Below, piece by piece: positions 8,632 to 17,189 of a stretch of 64,000 nt of DNA (its first letter is position 1; every line of letters starts with the position of its first letter). The notes under the pieces were generated by a model. That model was not told where the DNA came from and searched no databases. It saw nothing but the letters and a program-made list of their open reading frames with translations. The position numbers were made by a program, and so were the translations under genes. Source of the stretch: Streptomyces humi (GTDB taxonomy: Bacteria > Actinomycetota > Actinomycetes > Streptomycetales > Streptomycetaceae); assembly GCF_001005085.2 (NCBI RefSeq), contig NZ_LBMU02000037.1, positions 124,001 to 188,000 on the forward strand, read 5' to 3'.

Positions 8632-10743
8632 ATGGCGGCCGAGCTGGTGCGCGGGCAGAACCATCCGCTCTCGCGGGCCCGGATCGAGATCCGGATCTCG
8701 GCCGACGTGCCGGTGGTCGCCGGGGCCACCCTCGCCGACGACAGCGGCCGGGTGCCGGGCGCGGACCGGGTGGCCCACCCGGGCGCGCCCACCCTGCCCG
8801 GGCTGGAGGTCTCCCGGCAGGCGGCCGCCGAACACCGGCTGGCCGTCGACCTCGACGCCATGCCGGAGACGGTGCACCGGCTGAGTGTCCTGATCGCCCT
8901 GCCCGCCACTGCCGACGGGCCGCCCCGCTTCGGTGCCGTCCGCGCTCCCCGTGCCGCGGTCACCGGCCTCGACGGCGCCGAGATCGCCGGCTACACCCTC
9001 ACCGGCCTGGACGCCGAGTCGGCCGTGATCGCCCTGGAGCTCTACCGTCGGCAGGGCGCCTGGAAGGTCCGCGCGGTCGGCCAGGGCTACGCGGGCGGCC
9101 TCACCGCGCTCTTCACCGATCAGGGCGTGCCGCAGGCCGCCGAACTCGCCCGCGGCATCGAGGAAGCGGTGGCCCAGGGCCTGGCCCGCTCCGTCCCGGC
9201 CCGTACGACGGACACCGACCGCACCCGCCGTACGGCCGCGTCCGTCGCCGGCTCCGATCTCTCGGGCGCCGCCTCCGCCGCCGGTCCCGAGCCGGCGGGT
9301 ACCGCTCCCGCCGCCGGACCGTCGTACGACCCGAGGGCAGCCGGCGTCGGCAGCGTCCGACCGGCCCCTGCCGACGGCAGCGTGCGACCGGCCCCTGCCG
9401 ACGGCAGCGTGCGACCGACCCCTGCCGACGAACTGGGCGGCACCCAGCCGGCGTCCGGCGCAGGGCCCTCCGTCTCCGACGGTCCCGGCATCGCGGAGGC
9501 CGCCACGTCACCCGCCGGTGGCCCCGTCGACTACACGCATCCGAAGCGCCGCCAGGCCTCCCCGCCACCGGCCCCGGGGGCTCCGGGCCCAGGGGCTCCG
9601 GCCCCGGTGGCGGACGGTCCCGCACCACCCGTCGCGGGAGACGCGGTCGGCTGGTCCATGGACGAGCGCCTCTACAACCAGGTCTGGGGCATGTTCGAGG
9701 ACCTGGCCCGGTCCACCGCCGCCTACCGCAGCGCCGTCGACTTCGCCGAGTCACGCCTGGAGAAGGAACTGGACCAGGTCCTCTCCGATCCGCGCAGCCG
9801 CCTCGGTTCGGCGGGCGACGCCGCGCGCGAGGCGGCCCGTGCCCGGCAGGCCGAGCTGGTCGACCAGGCCCGGGCCGTCCTCGACCGTGACCTCGCTCAG
9901 CTCATCGCCGAGTCCGAGGTCGTCGAGCCCGCGCTGCCACCGGCGTACGCCGGCTGGGACAACCCCGTCTGGCACGGCTACCGGGTGCCGACCGAGTCAC
10001 CGATGGCCGTCCGGCTGGGCGACCTCCGGCTGCCGGAGAGCACCCCGCTGCGCATCCCGATGCTGATCAGGCTGCCTCTGGAGCGGGGGTTGTGGATCGA
10101 CAGCGGATCCCTCGACGGGACCGGTTCGGACACCGGCGAGCTGCGCCACCTCGCCATGCGCACGGCGGTGGCGCTGGCGGCCCGGCTGCTCGCCGTCCAT
10201 CCGGTGGGGGAGTTCGGGGTCGAGGTCGTCGATCCCGCCGGCGCGGGTGCGTCGGCGCTCACACCGCTGACCGGGACCGGGGCCCTGGCGGAGCCACCCG
10301 CCACCGGCGCCGCCGGTGTGGCGGCCGTACTGGGGCGGCTGACCGAGCGGGTCGATCTGGTGCAGATGGCGCTGCGCGGCGGTGCGCCCGACGCGCTGCC
10401 GCCCGGTCTGGACACCTCACGCCGACTGCTGATCGTCAACGACTTCCCGCACGGTTTCGACGACCGTGCCGTCACCCAGCTGCGTTACCTCGCGGACGAG
10501 GGGCCGGACGTCGGCGTCCACCTCCTGCTGGTGGCCGACCGTGAGGACGCGGCTGCCTACGGCCCGTTGCTCGATCCGTTGTGGCGTTCACTGATGCGAC
10601 TGACCCCCGCGCCGGACGACCACCTGGCCGACCCGTGGGTGGGGCATGCCTGGACGTACGAACCCTGCCTCGTGCCGGACGGCAGCCAGGTGCTCCAGCA
10701 GGTCCTCACGCAGGTGGTGACAGCCCGCACCAAGCGTATGTAA
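8632..10743 (+). CDS. TerD-like protein with long linker and C-terminal vWA/P-loop-like domain
   Basis: A 703-residue protein. Residues 1-170 resemble a TerD domain (LVRGQNHPLSRARIEI to AVGQGYAGGL). Residues about 185-335 are a low-complexity Ala/Pro/Gly linker with three tandem copies of GSVRPAPAD. The remainder (about 345-703) has a helical segment (SAVDFAESRLEKELDQVL) and then a mixed alpha/beta region in which LLIVNDFPHGFDD looks like a Walker-B-type strand; I see no intact Walker A. FtsK/HerA-like ATPase relatives occur in TerD gene neighbourhoods, so a degenerate member is possible. Start ATG 8632 has GGGGGA about 10 bases upstream. Confidence 0.7.
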   Translation: MAAELVRGQNHPLSRARIEIRISADVPVVAGATLADDSGRVPGADRVAHPGAPTLPGLEVSRQAAAEHRLAVDLDAMPETVHRLSVLIALPATADGPPRFGAVRAPRAAVTGLDGAEIAGYTLTGLDAESAVIALELYRRQGAWKVRAVGQGYAGGLTALFTDQGVPQAAELARGIEEAVAQGLARSVPARTTDTDRTRRTAASVAGSDLSGAASAAGPEPAGTAPAAGPSYDPRAAGVGSVRPAPADGSVRPAPADGSVRPTPADELGGTQPASGAGPSVSDGPGIAEAATSPAGGPVDYTHPKRRQASPPPAPGAPGPGAPAPVADGPAPPVAGDAVGWSMDERLYNQVWGMFEDLARSTAAYRSAVDFAESRLEKELDQVLSDPRSRLGSAGDAAREAARARQAELVDQARAVLDRDLAQLIAESEVVEPALPPAYAGWDNPVWHGYRVPTESPMAVRLGDLRLPESTPLRIPMLIRLPLERGLWIDSGSLDGTGSDTGELRHLAMRTAVALAARLLAVHPVGEFGVEVVDPAGAGASALTPLTGTGALAEPPATGAAGVAAVLGRLTERVDLVQMALRGGAPDALPPGLDTSRRLLIVNDFPHGFDDRAVTQLRYLADEGPDVGVHLLLVADREDAAAYGPLLDPLWRSLMRLTPAPDDHLADPWVGHAWTYEPCLVPDGSQVLQQVLTQVVTARTKRM
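9349..9429 (+). repeat. Three tandem 27-base repeats inside the TerD-like gene
   Basis: Units at 9349-9375, 9376-9402 and 9403-9429 differ by one or two bases and encode GSVRPAPAD, GSVRPAPAD, GSVRPTPAD in the linker between the two domains. Being in frame, copy number could change without breaking the gene. Confidence 0.9.
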
Positions 10744-10762
10744 AGAGCTCTGACCAGTGTAT

Positions 10763-10781
10763 TTGGCCTTTCTTTTGCCAA
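10763..10781 (+). terminator. Weak hairpin after the TerD-like gene
   Basis: TTGGC (10763-10767) and GCCAA (10777-10781) can pair around a 9-base pyrimidine-rich loop, 20 bases after the stop. Only five pairs, so termination here is uncertain. Confidence 0.3.
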
Positions 10782-10785
10782 GCGC

Positions 10786-10815
10786 TTTACCTTTCCTTGG
10801 TGATTGGGGTACTGT
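10786..10815 (+). promoter_or_regulatory. Candidate housekeeping promoter of terC
   Basis: TTTACC (10786-10791) and TACTGT (10810-10815) are separated by 18 bases in an AT-rich patch unusual for this DNA. Transcription would begin near 10822, immediately before the riboswitch aptamer at 10825. Confidence 0.5.
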
Positions 10816-10824
10816 TTTCCTCAC

Positions 10825-10919
10825 GGAGGGGAGTACTCCCTGTCTGCTGCGGCGTACCCGTCAATACGGATCCGACCGGATCCCGGGGCGTCGGCCCGTC
10901 TCGGGTGGAAGAGACCTCC
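10825..10919 (+). promoter_or_regulatory. yybP-ykoY family (Mn2+) riboswitch upstream of terC
   Basis: The closing helix pairs GGAGG (10825-10829) with CCTCC (10915-10919). Inside it are the two signature loops of the family: GGGGAGTA directly after the first strand and GAGACC directly before the last strand. The middle carries further helices (CCGAC with GTCGG). yybP-ykoY RNAs sense Mn2+ and often control TerC/Alx, MntP or P-type ATPase genes. About 47 bases separate the aptamer from the terC start, enough for an expression platform that masks the GGAGG at 10958-10962. Covariance scoring was not possible here. Confidence 0.8.
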
Positions 10920-10966
10920 GGCAGCGATGACGCTGGCACTTTGCCCGTTCACGAACCGGAGGCGCA

Positions 10967-11968
10967 GTGGATGTATCCGTGACCCTGTGGGTCCTCACCA
11001 TTCTTGGTCTGGCCGCCCTGATCGCGGTCGACTTCTTCATCGGCCGCAAGCCGCATGACGTGTCCATCAAGGAAGCTGGAATCTGGACCGTCGTCTGGAT
11101 CGCCCTGGCCGGACTCTTCGGCCTCGGCCTGCTCCTCTTCTCCGGCGGCCAGCCCGCGGGAGAGTTCTTCGCCGGCTTCATCACCGAGAAGTCGCTGAGC
11201 GTCGACAACCTCTTCGTCTTCGTCCTGATCATGGCGAAGTTCGCGGTGCCCTCGCAGTACCAGCAGCGGGTGCTGCTCGTCGGCGTCCTCATAGCCCTGG
11301 TCCTGCGCGCGGTCTTCATCGCCGCCGGTGCCGCGATCCTCGCCAGCTTCTCGTGGGTCTTCTACCTCTTCGGTGCCTTCCTCATCTGGACGGCCTGGAA
11401 GCTGATCCAGGAGGCGCGGACCGACGAGGAGGACGAGGAGTTCGAGGAGAGCAAGCTGCTCAAGGCCGTCGAGCGCAAGTTCGGTGTGGCCGACCGCTAC
11501 CACGGCACCAAGCTGTGGATCCAGCAGAACGGCAAGCGGGTCATGACCCCGATGCTCGTCGTCATGCTCGCGATCGGTACGACCGATGTCCTGTTCGCGC
11601 TGGACTCCATCCCCGCGATCTTCGGCCTGACGCAGGACCCGTACATCGTCTTCACGGCCAACGCGTTCGCGCTGATGGGTCTGCGACAGCTGTACTTCCT
11701 CATCGGCGGACTGCTGAAGAAGCTGGTCCACCTCTCGTACGGCCTGTCGATCATCCTCGGCTTCATCGGCGTGAAGCTGGTGCTGCACGCTCTGCACGAA
11801 TCCGGCATCCATGTCCCGGAGATCAGCATCCCGGTCTCCCTCGGCGTCATCTGCGCGGTCCTGATCGTCACCACGATCACCAGCCTCAGGGCCTCCGGGA
11901 AGCAGGCGGCGGCCGAGGCGGCGCAGGCCCGGAGTGAAGGCGCTCCGAAGGACAGCATCGACGTCTGA
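10967..11968 (+). CDS. TerC-family integral membrane protein (Alx-like)
   Basis: A 333-residue polytopic membrane protein with about eight to nine hydrophobic segments. Conserved family blocks are ITEKSLSVDNLFVFVLIM (about 78-95) and IGTTDVLFALDSIPAIFG (about 203-220), whose acidic residues sit within the membrane. A charged loop with TDEEDEEFEESK lies between them. TerC/Alx proteins are linked to manganese export, metalation of secreted proteins and tellurite resistance. A Mn-type riboswitch in its leader supports manganese. GTG 10967 was chosen as start (GGAGG only 4 bases upstream); GTG 10979 is an alternative. Confidence 0.92.
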   Translation: MDVSVTLWVLTILGLAALIAVDFFIGRKPHDVSIKEAGIWTVVWIALAGLFGLGLLLFSGGQPAGEFFAGFITEKSLSVDNLFVFVLIMAKFAVPSQYQQRVLLVGVLIALVLRAVFIAAGAAILASFSWVFYLFGAFLIWTAWKLIQEARTDEEDEEFEESKLLKAVERKFGVADRYHGTKLWIQQNGKRVMTPMLVVMLAIGTTDVLFALDSIPAIFGLTQDPYIVFTANAFALMGLRQLYFLIGGLLKKLVHLSYGLSIILGFIGVKLVLHALHESGIHVPEISIPVSLGVICAVLIVTTITSLRASGKQAAAEAAQARSEGAPKDSIDV

Positions 11969-12097
11969 CCACGTCCGACGTAGCCACAACCACCCCGTGG
12001 ACCGGTGCCCGGCGCATTGCCGCGGCACCGCGCCCGATGCTTCGTTGGGTGGCGGAGTGCCCCCGGTCGGGGGCGCCGCCACCCGGTGGAGGCAACC

Positions 12098-12400
12098 GTG
12101 ACATTCGTCCAGATCATCGACTTCGAAACCGACCGCATCGACGAGCTGAAGGCCCTCGCCGACGAGATGGCCGACCAGCTCGCCGGCCGCGACAACAGCC
12201 CCACCGACCGTCTGATCCTCGAGGACCGGGGCCGCCCCGGTCGCTACCTCGCGGTGATCGCGTTCAACTCCTACGAGGAGGCCATGCGGAACAGCGGCGA
12301 CCCGGAGACCGGCAAGTTCGCCGAACGGATGGCCGCCCTCTGCACCCGGCCGCCGTCCTTCACCGACTGCGACGTCATCGACCGGGCCGACTTCACGTAA
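12098..12400 (+). CDS. Small conserved protein, probable dimeric alpha/beta-barrel fold
   Basis: A 100-residue protein starting VTFVQIIDFETDRIDEL at GTG 12098, with GGAGG 5 bases upstream. LILEDRGRPGRYLAVIAFNSYEEAMRNSGDPETGKFAERM has the strand-strand-helix pattern of ferredoxin-like dimeric barrels (antibiotic biosynthesis monooxygenase or EthD-like), but no catalytic residues can be assigned. It is preceded by terC on the same strand and followed by a strong hairpin, so it probably ends that transcription unit. Function unknown. Confidence 0.75.
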   Translation: MTFVQIIDFETDRIDELKALADEMADQLAGRDNSPTDRLILEDRGRPGRYLAVIAFNSYEEAMRNSGDPETGKFAERMAALCTRPPSFTDCDVIDRADFT

Positions 12401-12427
12401 CCGCCCGCCCGACCGAACCCGTACGAC

Positions 12428-12461
12428 CCGGGGGCCGTGCCGTACGACGGCAGGCCCCCGG
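12428..12461 (+). terminator. Hairpin terminator after the small conserved gene
   Basis: CCGGGGGCC (12428-12436) pairs with GGCCCCCGG (12453-12461), and inside it TGCCGT (12438-12443) pairs with ACGGCA (12447-12452) around ACG. The two stems are stacked with one bulged G. There is no T tract, as is common in Streptomyces. Confidence 0.65.
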
Positions 12462-12513
12462 CACCCGAAAGGACCGGAATGCGAACCATGTACGCCTCTG
12501 CAACCATCACTGC

Positions 12514-13614
12514 ATGATCACTCGGCTCAGGTCGCTCACCTCTCAGTGGACGTTCCTCGTGCCGGTGCTCGCGGTCGTCCTGCTCGCTCTCACCTGGGGA
12601 CGTGATCTGCCCGGCTGGGTCATCGCGCTGGTGACCCTGGTCCTCGCCGCCTCCGTGCTGGCAGCGGTCCACCACGCGGAGGTCGTGGCCCACCGGGTCG
12701 GCGAACCCTTCGGTTCCCTGGTCCTCGCCATCGCCGTCACCATCATCGAGGTCGCACTGATCGTCACCCTCATGGCCGACGGCGGCGACAAGAGCTCCAC
12801 CCTGGCCCGGGACACCGTCTTCGCCGCCGTCATGATCACCTGCAACGGCATCGTCGGCCTCTGCCTGCTCGTCGGGTCGCTGCGGCACGGCACCGCTGTC
12901 TTCAACCCCGAGGGCACCGGCGCCGCCCTCGCGACCGTGGCCACCCTCGCCACACTCAGCCTGGTGCTCCCGACCTTCACCACCAGCAAGCCGGGCCCGG
13001 AGTTCTCCGGCGTACAGCTCACCTTCGCGGCCCTGACCTCGTTGATCCTCTACGGCCTGTTCGTGGCGACGCAGACCGTGCGGCACCGCGACTACTTCCT
13101 GCCGATCACCCGGCAGGGCGAGGTGATCACCGCCGACGACCACGCCGTGGCCCCGTCCGCGCGGACGGCCTGGATCAGTCTCGGGCTGCTGGGTCTCGCC
13201 CTGGTCGGAGTCGTCGGACTGGCCAAGGGCGTGTCGCCGACGATCGAGTCCGGTGTCGCGGCGGCCGGCCTGCACCACGCCGTCGTCGGTGTGATCATCG
13301 CGCTGCTGGTGCTGCTCCCGGAGACGATCGCGGCCCTGCGCTCAGCGCGCCGCGACCGGGTGCAGACCAGCCTCAACCTGGCGCTCGGCTCGGCCATGGC
13401 CAGCATCGGCCTGACCATCCCCGCGGTGGCCCTCGCCTCCGTCTGGCTCTCCGGCCCCCTGGTCCTCGGCCTCGGCTCCACCGACATGCTGCTGCTCCTG
13501 CTGACGGTGGTGGTCAGCTCCCTGACCGTCGTGCCCGGCCGGGCGACACCGCTACAGGGCGGGGTCCACCTGGTGCTGTTCCTCGCCTATCTGGAGCTGG
13601 CGGTCAACCCGTAG
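12514..13614 (+). CDS. Calcium/cation:proton antiporter (ChaA/CaCA family)
   Basis: A 366-residue membrane protein with about eleven transmembrane segments arranged in two halves. The two alpha-repeat motifs are GEPFGSLVLAIAVTIIEVALIVTL (N half) and VVGVIIALLVLLPETIAALRSARRDRVQTSLNLALGSA (C half), each with the conserved acidic residue that binds the cation. Closest family members are ChaA-type Na+(Ca2+)/H+ exchangers. Start ATG 12514 lacks a clear ribosome site. Its stop overlaps the end of the convergent MFS gene by 11 bases. Confidence 0.88.
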   Translation: MITRLRSLTSQWTFLVPVLAVVLLALTWGRDLPGWVIALVTLVLAASVLAAVHHAEVVAHRVGEPFGSLVLAIAVTIIEVALIVTLMADGGDKSSTLARDTVFAAVMITCNGIVGLCLLVGSLRHGTAVFNPEGTGAALATVATLATLSLVLPTFTTSKPGPEFSGVQLTFAALTSLILYGLFVATQTVRHRDYFLPITRQGEVITADDHAVAPSARTAWISLGLLGLALVGVVGLAKGVSPTIESGVAAAGLHHAVVGVIIALLVLLPETIAALRSARRDRVQTSLNLALGSAMASIGLTIPAVALASVWLSGPLVLGLGSTDMLLLLLTVVVSSLTVVPGRATPLQGGVHLVLFLAYLELAVNP

Positions 13615-14920
13615 CGTGCTTCCGTCCGGTGACCGGCTCGACGGCCGGCACCGGGCGGGTCTCCGGCAGCATCGCGAAGCAGCCGAGGCTCAGCAGCGCG
13701 ACGGCCGTCAGATACGCCCCCACACCCCAGGGCACCCGCCCACCGTGCTGCGCCAGCGCCGTCGCCGCGATCGGTGTGAGCGCACCCCCGAGCACCCCGC
13801 CCAGGTTGTAGCCGACGGCGGCACCGGTGCAGCGCACCCGAGGTTCGTACAACTCCGGCAGGTAGGCGGCGATCACCGAGAACATGGTGATGAAGCCGAT
13901 GAGCGCACCCGTGAACCCCAGGAACATCAGCAGTGGTTCGCCGGTGGCCAGCAGGGCCACCATCGGGAACGACCACAGCGCCGACGCCGCGCATCCCGCC
14001 AGGCACAGCGGCCGCCGCCCGTATCGGTCGCCGAGCAGCGCCATCACCGGTGTGAGCGAGCCCTTCACCACCACGGCGGCCATGACGCAGACCAGCATGA
14101 CGGTACGGCTCACCCCGAGCCGCTCCGTCCCGTACGCCAGCGACCAGGTCGTCACCGTGTAGAACACCGCGTACCCGACGGCCAGCGCCCCCGCCGTCAG
14201 CAGCACCAGCCGCCAGTGGTGCCGTACGACCTCGGCGAGCGGCATCCGCGCGTGGTCGTCGATCTCCAGGAACCGTGGGCTCTCGGCGAGCGAGGAACGC
14301 AGCCACAGCCCGCTCAGCGCCAGCGCGCCCGCCGCCCAGAACGGCACCCGCCATCCCCACTGCGCGAACTGCGCGTCCGACAGCAGCGCCGACAGGGCCA
14401 GCATCACGCCGTTGGCGAGCAGGAAGCCGACGGCCGGACCGATCTGCGGAAAGCTCGACCACAGGGCACGCCGCCCGGCAGGCGCGTGCTCCGCGGTCAG
14501 CAGCACCGCCCCGCCCCACTCGCCGCCGAGCCCCAGCCCCTGGAGGAACCGCAGCACCAGCAGCAGCACGGGAGCCGCGACGCCGACCGTGGCGTACGAC
14601 GGCACGCACCCGACGGCGACCGTCGAGGCGCCGGTCAGCAGCAGGGACAGGACCAGTACGGGCCGCCGGCCGCGCCGGTCCCCGAGGTGCCCGAACAGCA
14701 TGGAACCCAGCGGCCGGGCCACGAACCCCACGCCGAACGTCCCGAACGCCGCCAGCGTCCCCGCGACCGGCGAGAACGTCGGGAAGAACAACGGCCCCAG
14801 GACGAGCGCCGCCGCCGTCCCGTAGACGAAGAAGTCGTAGAACTCGATCGCGGTCCCGGCGAGCGAGGCCGCCGCCAGCCGCAGCATCGAGGGGGCCCTT
14901 ACGGTGCGTACATCGCGCAT
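13604..14920 (-). CDS. MFS transporter, metabolite:H+ symporter (MHS/ProP-like) type
   Basis: A 438-residue protein with 12 predicted transmembrane helices. TAIEFYDFFVYGTAAALV at the N terminus and FGHLGDRRGRRPVL (motif A) identify the MHS family, whose members import citrate, alpha-ketoglutarate, shikimate or proline/betaine with protons. LRFLQGLGLGGEWGGAVLL is the family version of motif B/C. It is divergent from aroQ (140 bases apart), which makes an aromatic-pathway substrate such as shikimate conceivable, but this is only a position argument. Confidence 0.85.
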   Translation of the reverse strand: MRDVRTVRAPSMLRLAAASLAGTAIEFYDFFVYGTAAALVLGPLFFPTFSPVAGTLAAFGTFGVGFVARPLGSMLFGHLGDRRGRRPVLVLSLLLTGASTVAVGCVPSYATVGVAAPVLLLVLRFLQGLGLGGEWGGAVLLTAEHAPAGRRALWSSFPQIGPAVGFLLANGVMLALSALLSDAQFAQWGWRVPFWAAGALALSGLWLRSSLAESPRFLEIDDHARMPLAEVVRHHWRLVLLTAGALAVGYAVFYTVTTWSLAYGTERLGVSRTVMLVCVMAAVVVKGSLTPVMALLGDRYGRRPLCLAGCAASALWSFPMVALLATGEPLLMFLGFTGALIGFITMFSVIAAYLPELYEPRVRCTGAAVGYNLGGVLGGALTPIAATALAQHGGRVPWGVGAYLTAVALLSLGCFAMLPETRPVPAVEPVTGRKHATG

Positions 14921-15059
14921 GCCGCGTCAACCACCCACAGTGATCATGGGTTACGGGGCGCACGACGTCCTTCGTAGGCGCCCCGGCGCACCGTGATAAA
15001 CCGGTCTGAGCCGCGGTCCTCCCAGGGCCGTTCACCAGTAAATCGGACCCGGAGGAATC

Positions 15060-15533
15060 GTGCCCCGCTCCCTGGCCAACGCCCCGATCATGATCCTCAA
15101 CGGGCCCAACCTGAACCTGCTCGGCCAGCGCCAGCCGGAGATCTACGGCTCCGACACGCTCGCCGACATCGAGGCCCTGTGCGCCGAGGCGGCGGCCGCG
15201 CACGGCGGCACCGTGGACTTCCGGCAGTCCAACCACGAGGGCGAACTGGTGGACTGGATCCACGAGGCGCGCCTCGGCCACTGCGGGATCGTCATCAACC
15301 CGGGTGCCTACTCGCACACCTCGGTCGCGATCCTGGACGCCCTCAACACCTGTGACGGGCTGCCCGTGCTGGAGGTCCACATCTCCAACATCCACAAGCG
15401 GGAGTCGTTCCGGCACCACTCCTACGTGTCCCTGCGCGCCGACGGCGTGATCGCGGGATGCGGCGTGCAGGGCTACGTGTTCGGGGTGGAGCGGGTGGCG
15501 GCACTGGCCGGCGCCGCCACCGCCGAGGCGTAG
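15060..15533 (+). CDS. aroQ: Type II 3-dehydroquinate dehydratase
   Basis: A 157-residue enzyme converting 3-dehydroquinate to 3-dehydroshikimate in the shikimate pathway. Motifs: ILNGPNLNLLGQRQPEIYG with the catalytic loop Arg and Tyr, INPGAYSHTSVA, and EVHISNIHKRESFRHHSY with the catalytic His. The length fits the dodecameric type II family. GTG start at 15060 follows GGAGGAA. It is a lone gene; its end nearly abuts the convergent ABC ATPase gene (4 bases). Confidence 0.96.
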   Translation: MPRSLANAPIMILNGPNLNLLGQRQPEIYGSDTLADIEALCAEAAAAHGGTVDFRQSNHEGELVDWIHEARLGHCGIVINPGAYSHTSVAILDALNTCDGLPVLEVHISNIHKRESFRHHSYVSLRADGVIAGCGVQGYVFGVERVAALAGAATAEA

Positions 15534-15537
15534 CGCC

Positions 15538-16290
15538 TCAGAGGCGCCCGGCCTCCACGATCCGCCGCAGGAAGCGCTGAGTGCGCTCCTGCTGCGGGTC
15601 GCCGAACACCTGCTCCGCGCTGCCGCGTTCCAGGACGACACCGCCGTCGAGGAAGCAGACCTGGTCGGCGACGTCCCGGGCGAAGCCCATCTCGTGCGTC
15701 GCCAGCACCATGGTCATGCCCTCGTCCTTCAGACCACGCACCACGGTCAGCACCTCGCCGACCAGCTCCGGGTCGAGGGCGGCCGTGATCTCGTCGAGCA
15801 GCAGCAGCCGGGGCCGTACCGCCAGGGCGCGCACGATGGCCACCCGCTGCTGCTGGCCGCCGCTCAGCCGGTCCGGGTAGGCGTCCGCCTTGCCACCCAG
15901 CCCCAGGCGCTCCAGCAGCTCCCTGGCCCGTTCCTCGGCCTCCGCGCGGGAGACCCCGTGCACCCGGCGGGGCGCCAGCGTGATGTTGTCCAGCACGGTC
16001 ATGTGCGGGAAGAGGTTGTAGGCCTGGAAGACGACACCGATCCGGCGCCGGACCGCGTCGTGGTCGGCACGCGGGTCGGTGATCTCCTCGTCGTCCAGCC
16101 AGATCGCGCCGTCGTCGATCTCCTCCAGGAGGTTCGCGCAGCGCAGCAGCGTCGACTTGCCGGAGCCGGAGGCACCGATCAGCGCGGTCACCGTGTGCGG
16201 GGCGACCGCCAGGTCCACGTCCCGCAGGACGACCGAGTCCCCGAACGTCTTGCGGACGGACTCCATGCGCAGGACGGGCGCGTCGCTCAT
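15538..16290 (-). CDS. Polar amino acid ABC transporter, ATP-binding protein
   Basis: A 250-residue GlnQ/HisP-type ATPase. Walker A GASGSGKST is at about 39-47, the signature LSGGQQQR and Walker B LLLLDEITAALDP are intact, and the H-loop is in ATHEMGFARDVAD, the usual wording of amino acid importers. It is the last gene of a three-gene operon and overlaps the permease stop by 4 bases (ATGA). Confidence 0.93.
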   Translation of the reverse strand: MSDAPVLRMESVRKTFGDSVVLRDVDLAVAPHTVTALIGASGSGKSTLLRCANLLEEIDDGAIWLDDEEITDPRADHDAVRRRIGVVFQAYNLFPHMTVLDNITLAPRRVHGVSRAEAEERARELLERLGLGGKADAYPDRLSGGQQQRVAIVRALAVRPRLLLLDEITAALDPELVGEVLTVVRGLKDEGMTMVLATHEMGFARDVADQVCFLDGGVVLERGSAEQVFGDPQQERTQRFLRRIVEAGRL

Positions 16291-17189
16291 ATCGCTCCTC
16301 CCTGGGCCCGCTGCCGGTCCATCCGGGCCGTCACCCAGTCCGTGAATCGCGTCATCGGGATGGTCAGCGCCACGAAGACCAGCCCGGCGACGATGTACGG
16401 GGTGTAGTTGAGGCTGCGCTGGGCGATGATGTCGGACGCCCGTACGGCGTCGATCGCACCGCCGATCGACACCAGCCCGGTGTCCTTCTGAAGCGACACC
16501 AGGTCGTTCAGCAGGGGCGGCACCTGGCGGCGTACCGCCTGGGGGAGCACCACGTGGCGCAGCGCCTGCCGGTTGGTCAGTCCCAGCGAGCGGGCCGCGG
16601 CGCGCTGTGAGGGGTGCACCGACTCGATGCCCGCGCGGAACACCTCGGCGACGTACGCGGAGTACGTCAGCGTCAGCGCCGTACCGCCCAGGAGCACGGG
16701 ATCGACGGTCACGCCCTGGAGGCGCAGCGCCGGCACCCCGAAGACCACGATCATCAGGTTGATGATCAGCGGCAGACCGCGGAAGAAGTCCGTGTAGGCC
16801 GCCGCCAGTGCCCGCAGCGGGAAGAAGACGGGTCCCGGCAGCGTCCGGGCGATGGCGATCAACATGCCCAGCACGAGCACCAGCACACCGCAGATCAGCA
16901 GCAGCCGGATGTTGAGCCAGAGACCGTCGAGGACCTTCGGGAGGGCCTCGCGCGCGTACTGCCCGTCGAAGAAGGTCTCCTTGGTGCGCTCCCAGCCCGG
17001 CGCGCTGACCACGACCAGGTACAGGACGACGGCCGTGACCAGGGTGGACAGCGCGGCGATCGCGGTCGCGCGCCGCGCGCGGACGCGCTTGTGACGCTCG
17101 CGGTCCAGGCGTCGCTGCGAGGGGACGTACGTGTCGCGCATTCCGTCTTCGCCGGAGTCCTCCCCGGACTCGGCCTTCGTGACCGTCAC
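16287..17189 (-). CDS. Polar amino acid ABC transporter, permease
   Basis: A 300-residue inner-membrane permease of the HisM/GlnP type. After a charged cytoplasmic N terminus of about 45 residues there is one transmembrane helix, a loop, and the HisM-type core with LWLNIRLLLICGV and TDFFRGLPLIINLMIVVFG. The EAA loop is EVFRAGIESVHPSQRAAARSLGL. GTG start 17189 overlaps the stop of the binding-protein gene (GTGA). Only one permease gene is present, so it probably works as a homodimer. Confidence 0.92.
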   Translation of the reverse strand: MTVTKAESGEDSGEDGMRDTYVPSQRRLDRERHKRVRARRATAIAALSTLVTAVVLYLVVVSAPGWERTKETFFDGQYAREALPKVLDGLWLNIRLLLICGVLVLVLGMLIAIARTLPGPVFFPLRALAAAYTDFFRGLPLIINLMIVVFGVPALRLQGVTVDPVLLGGTALTLTYSAYVAEVFRAGIESVHPSQRAAARSLGLTNRQALRHVVLPQAVRRQVPPLLNDLVSLQKDTGLVSIGGAIDAVRASDIIAQRSLNYTPYIVAGLVFVALTIPMTRFTDWVTARMDRQRAQGGAI

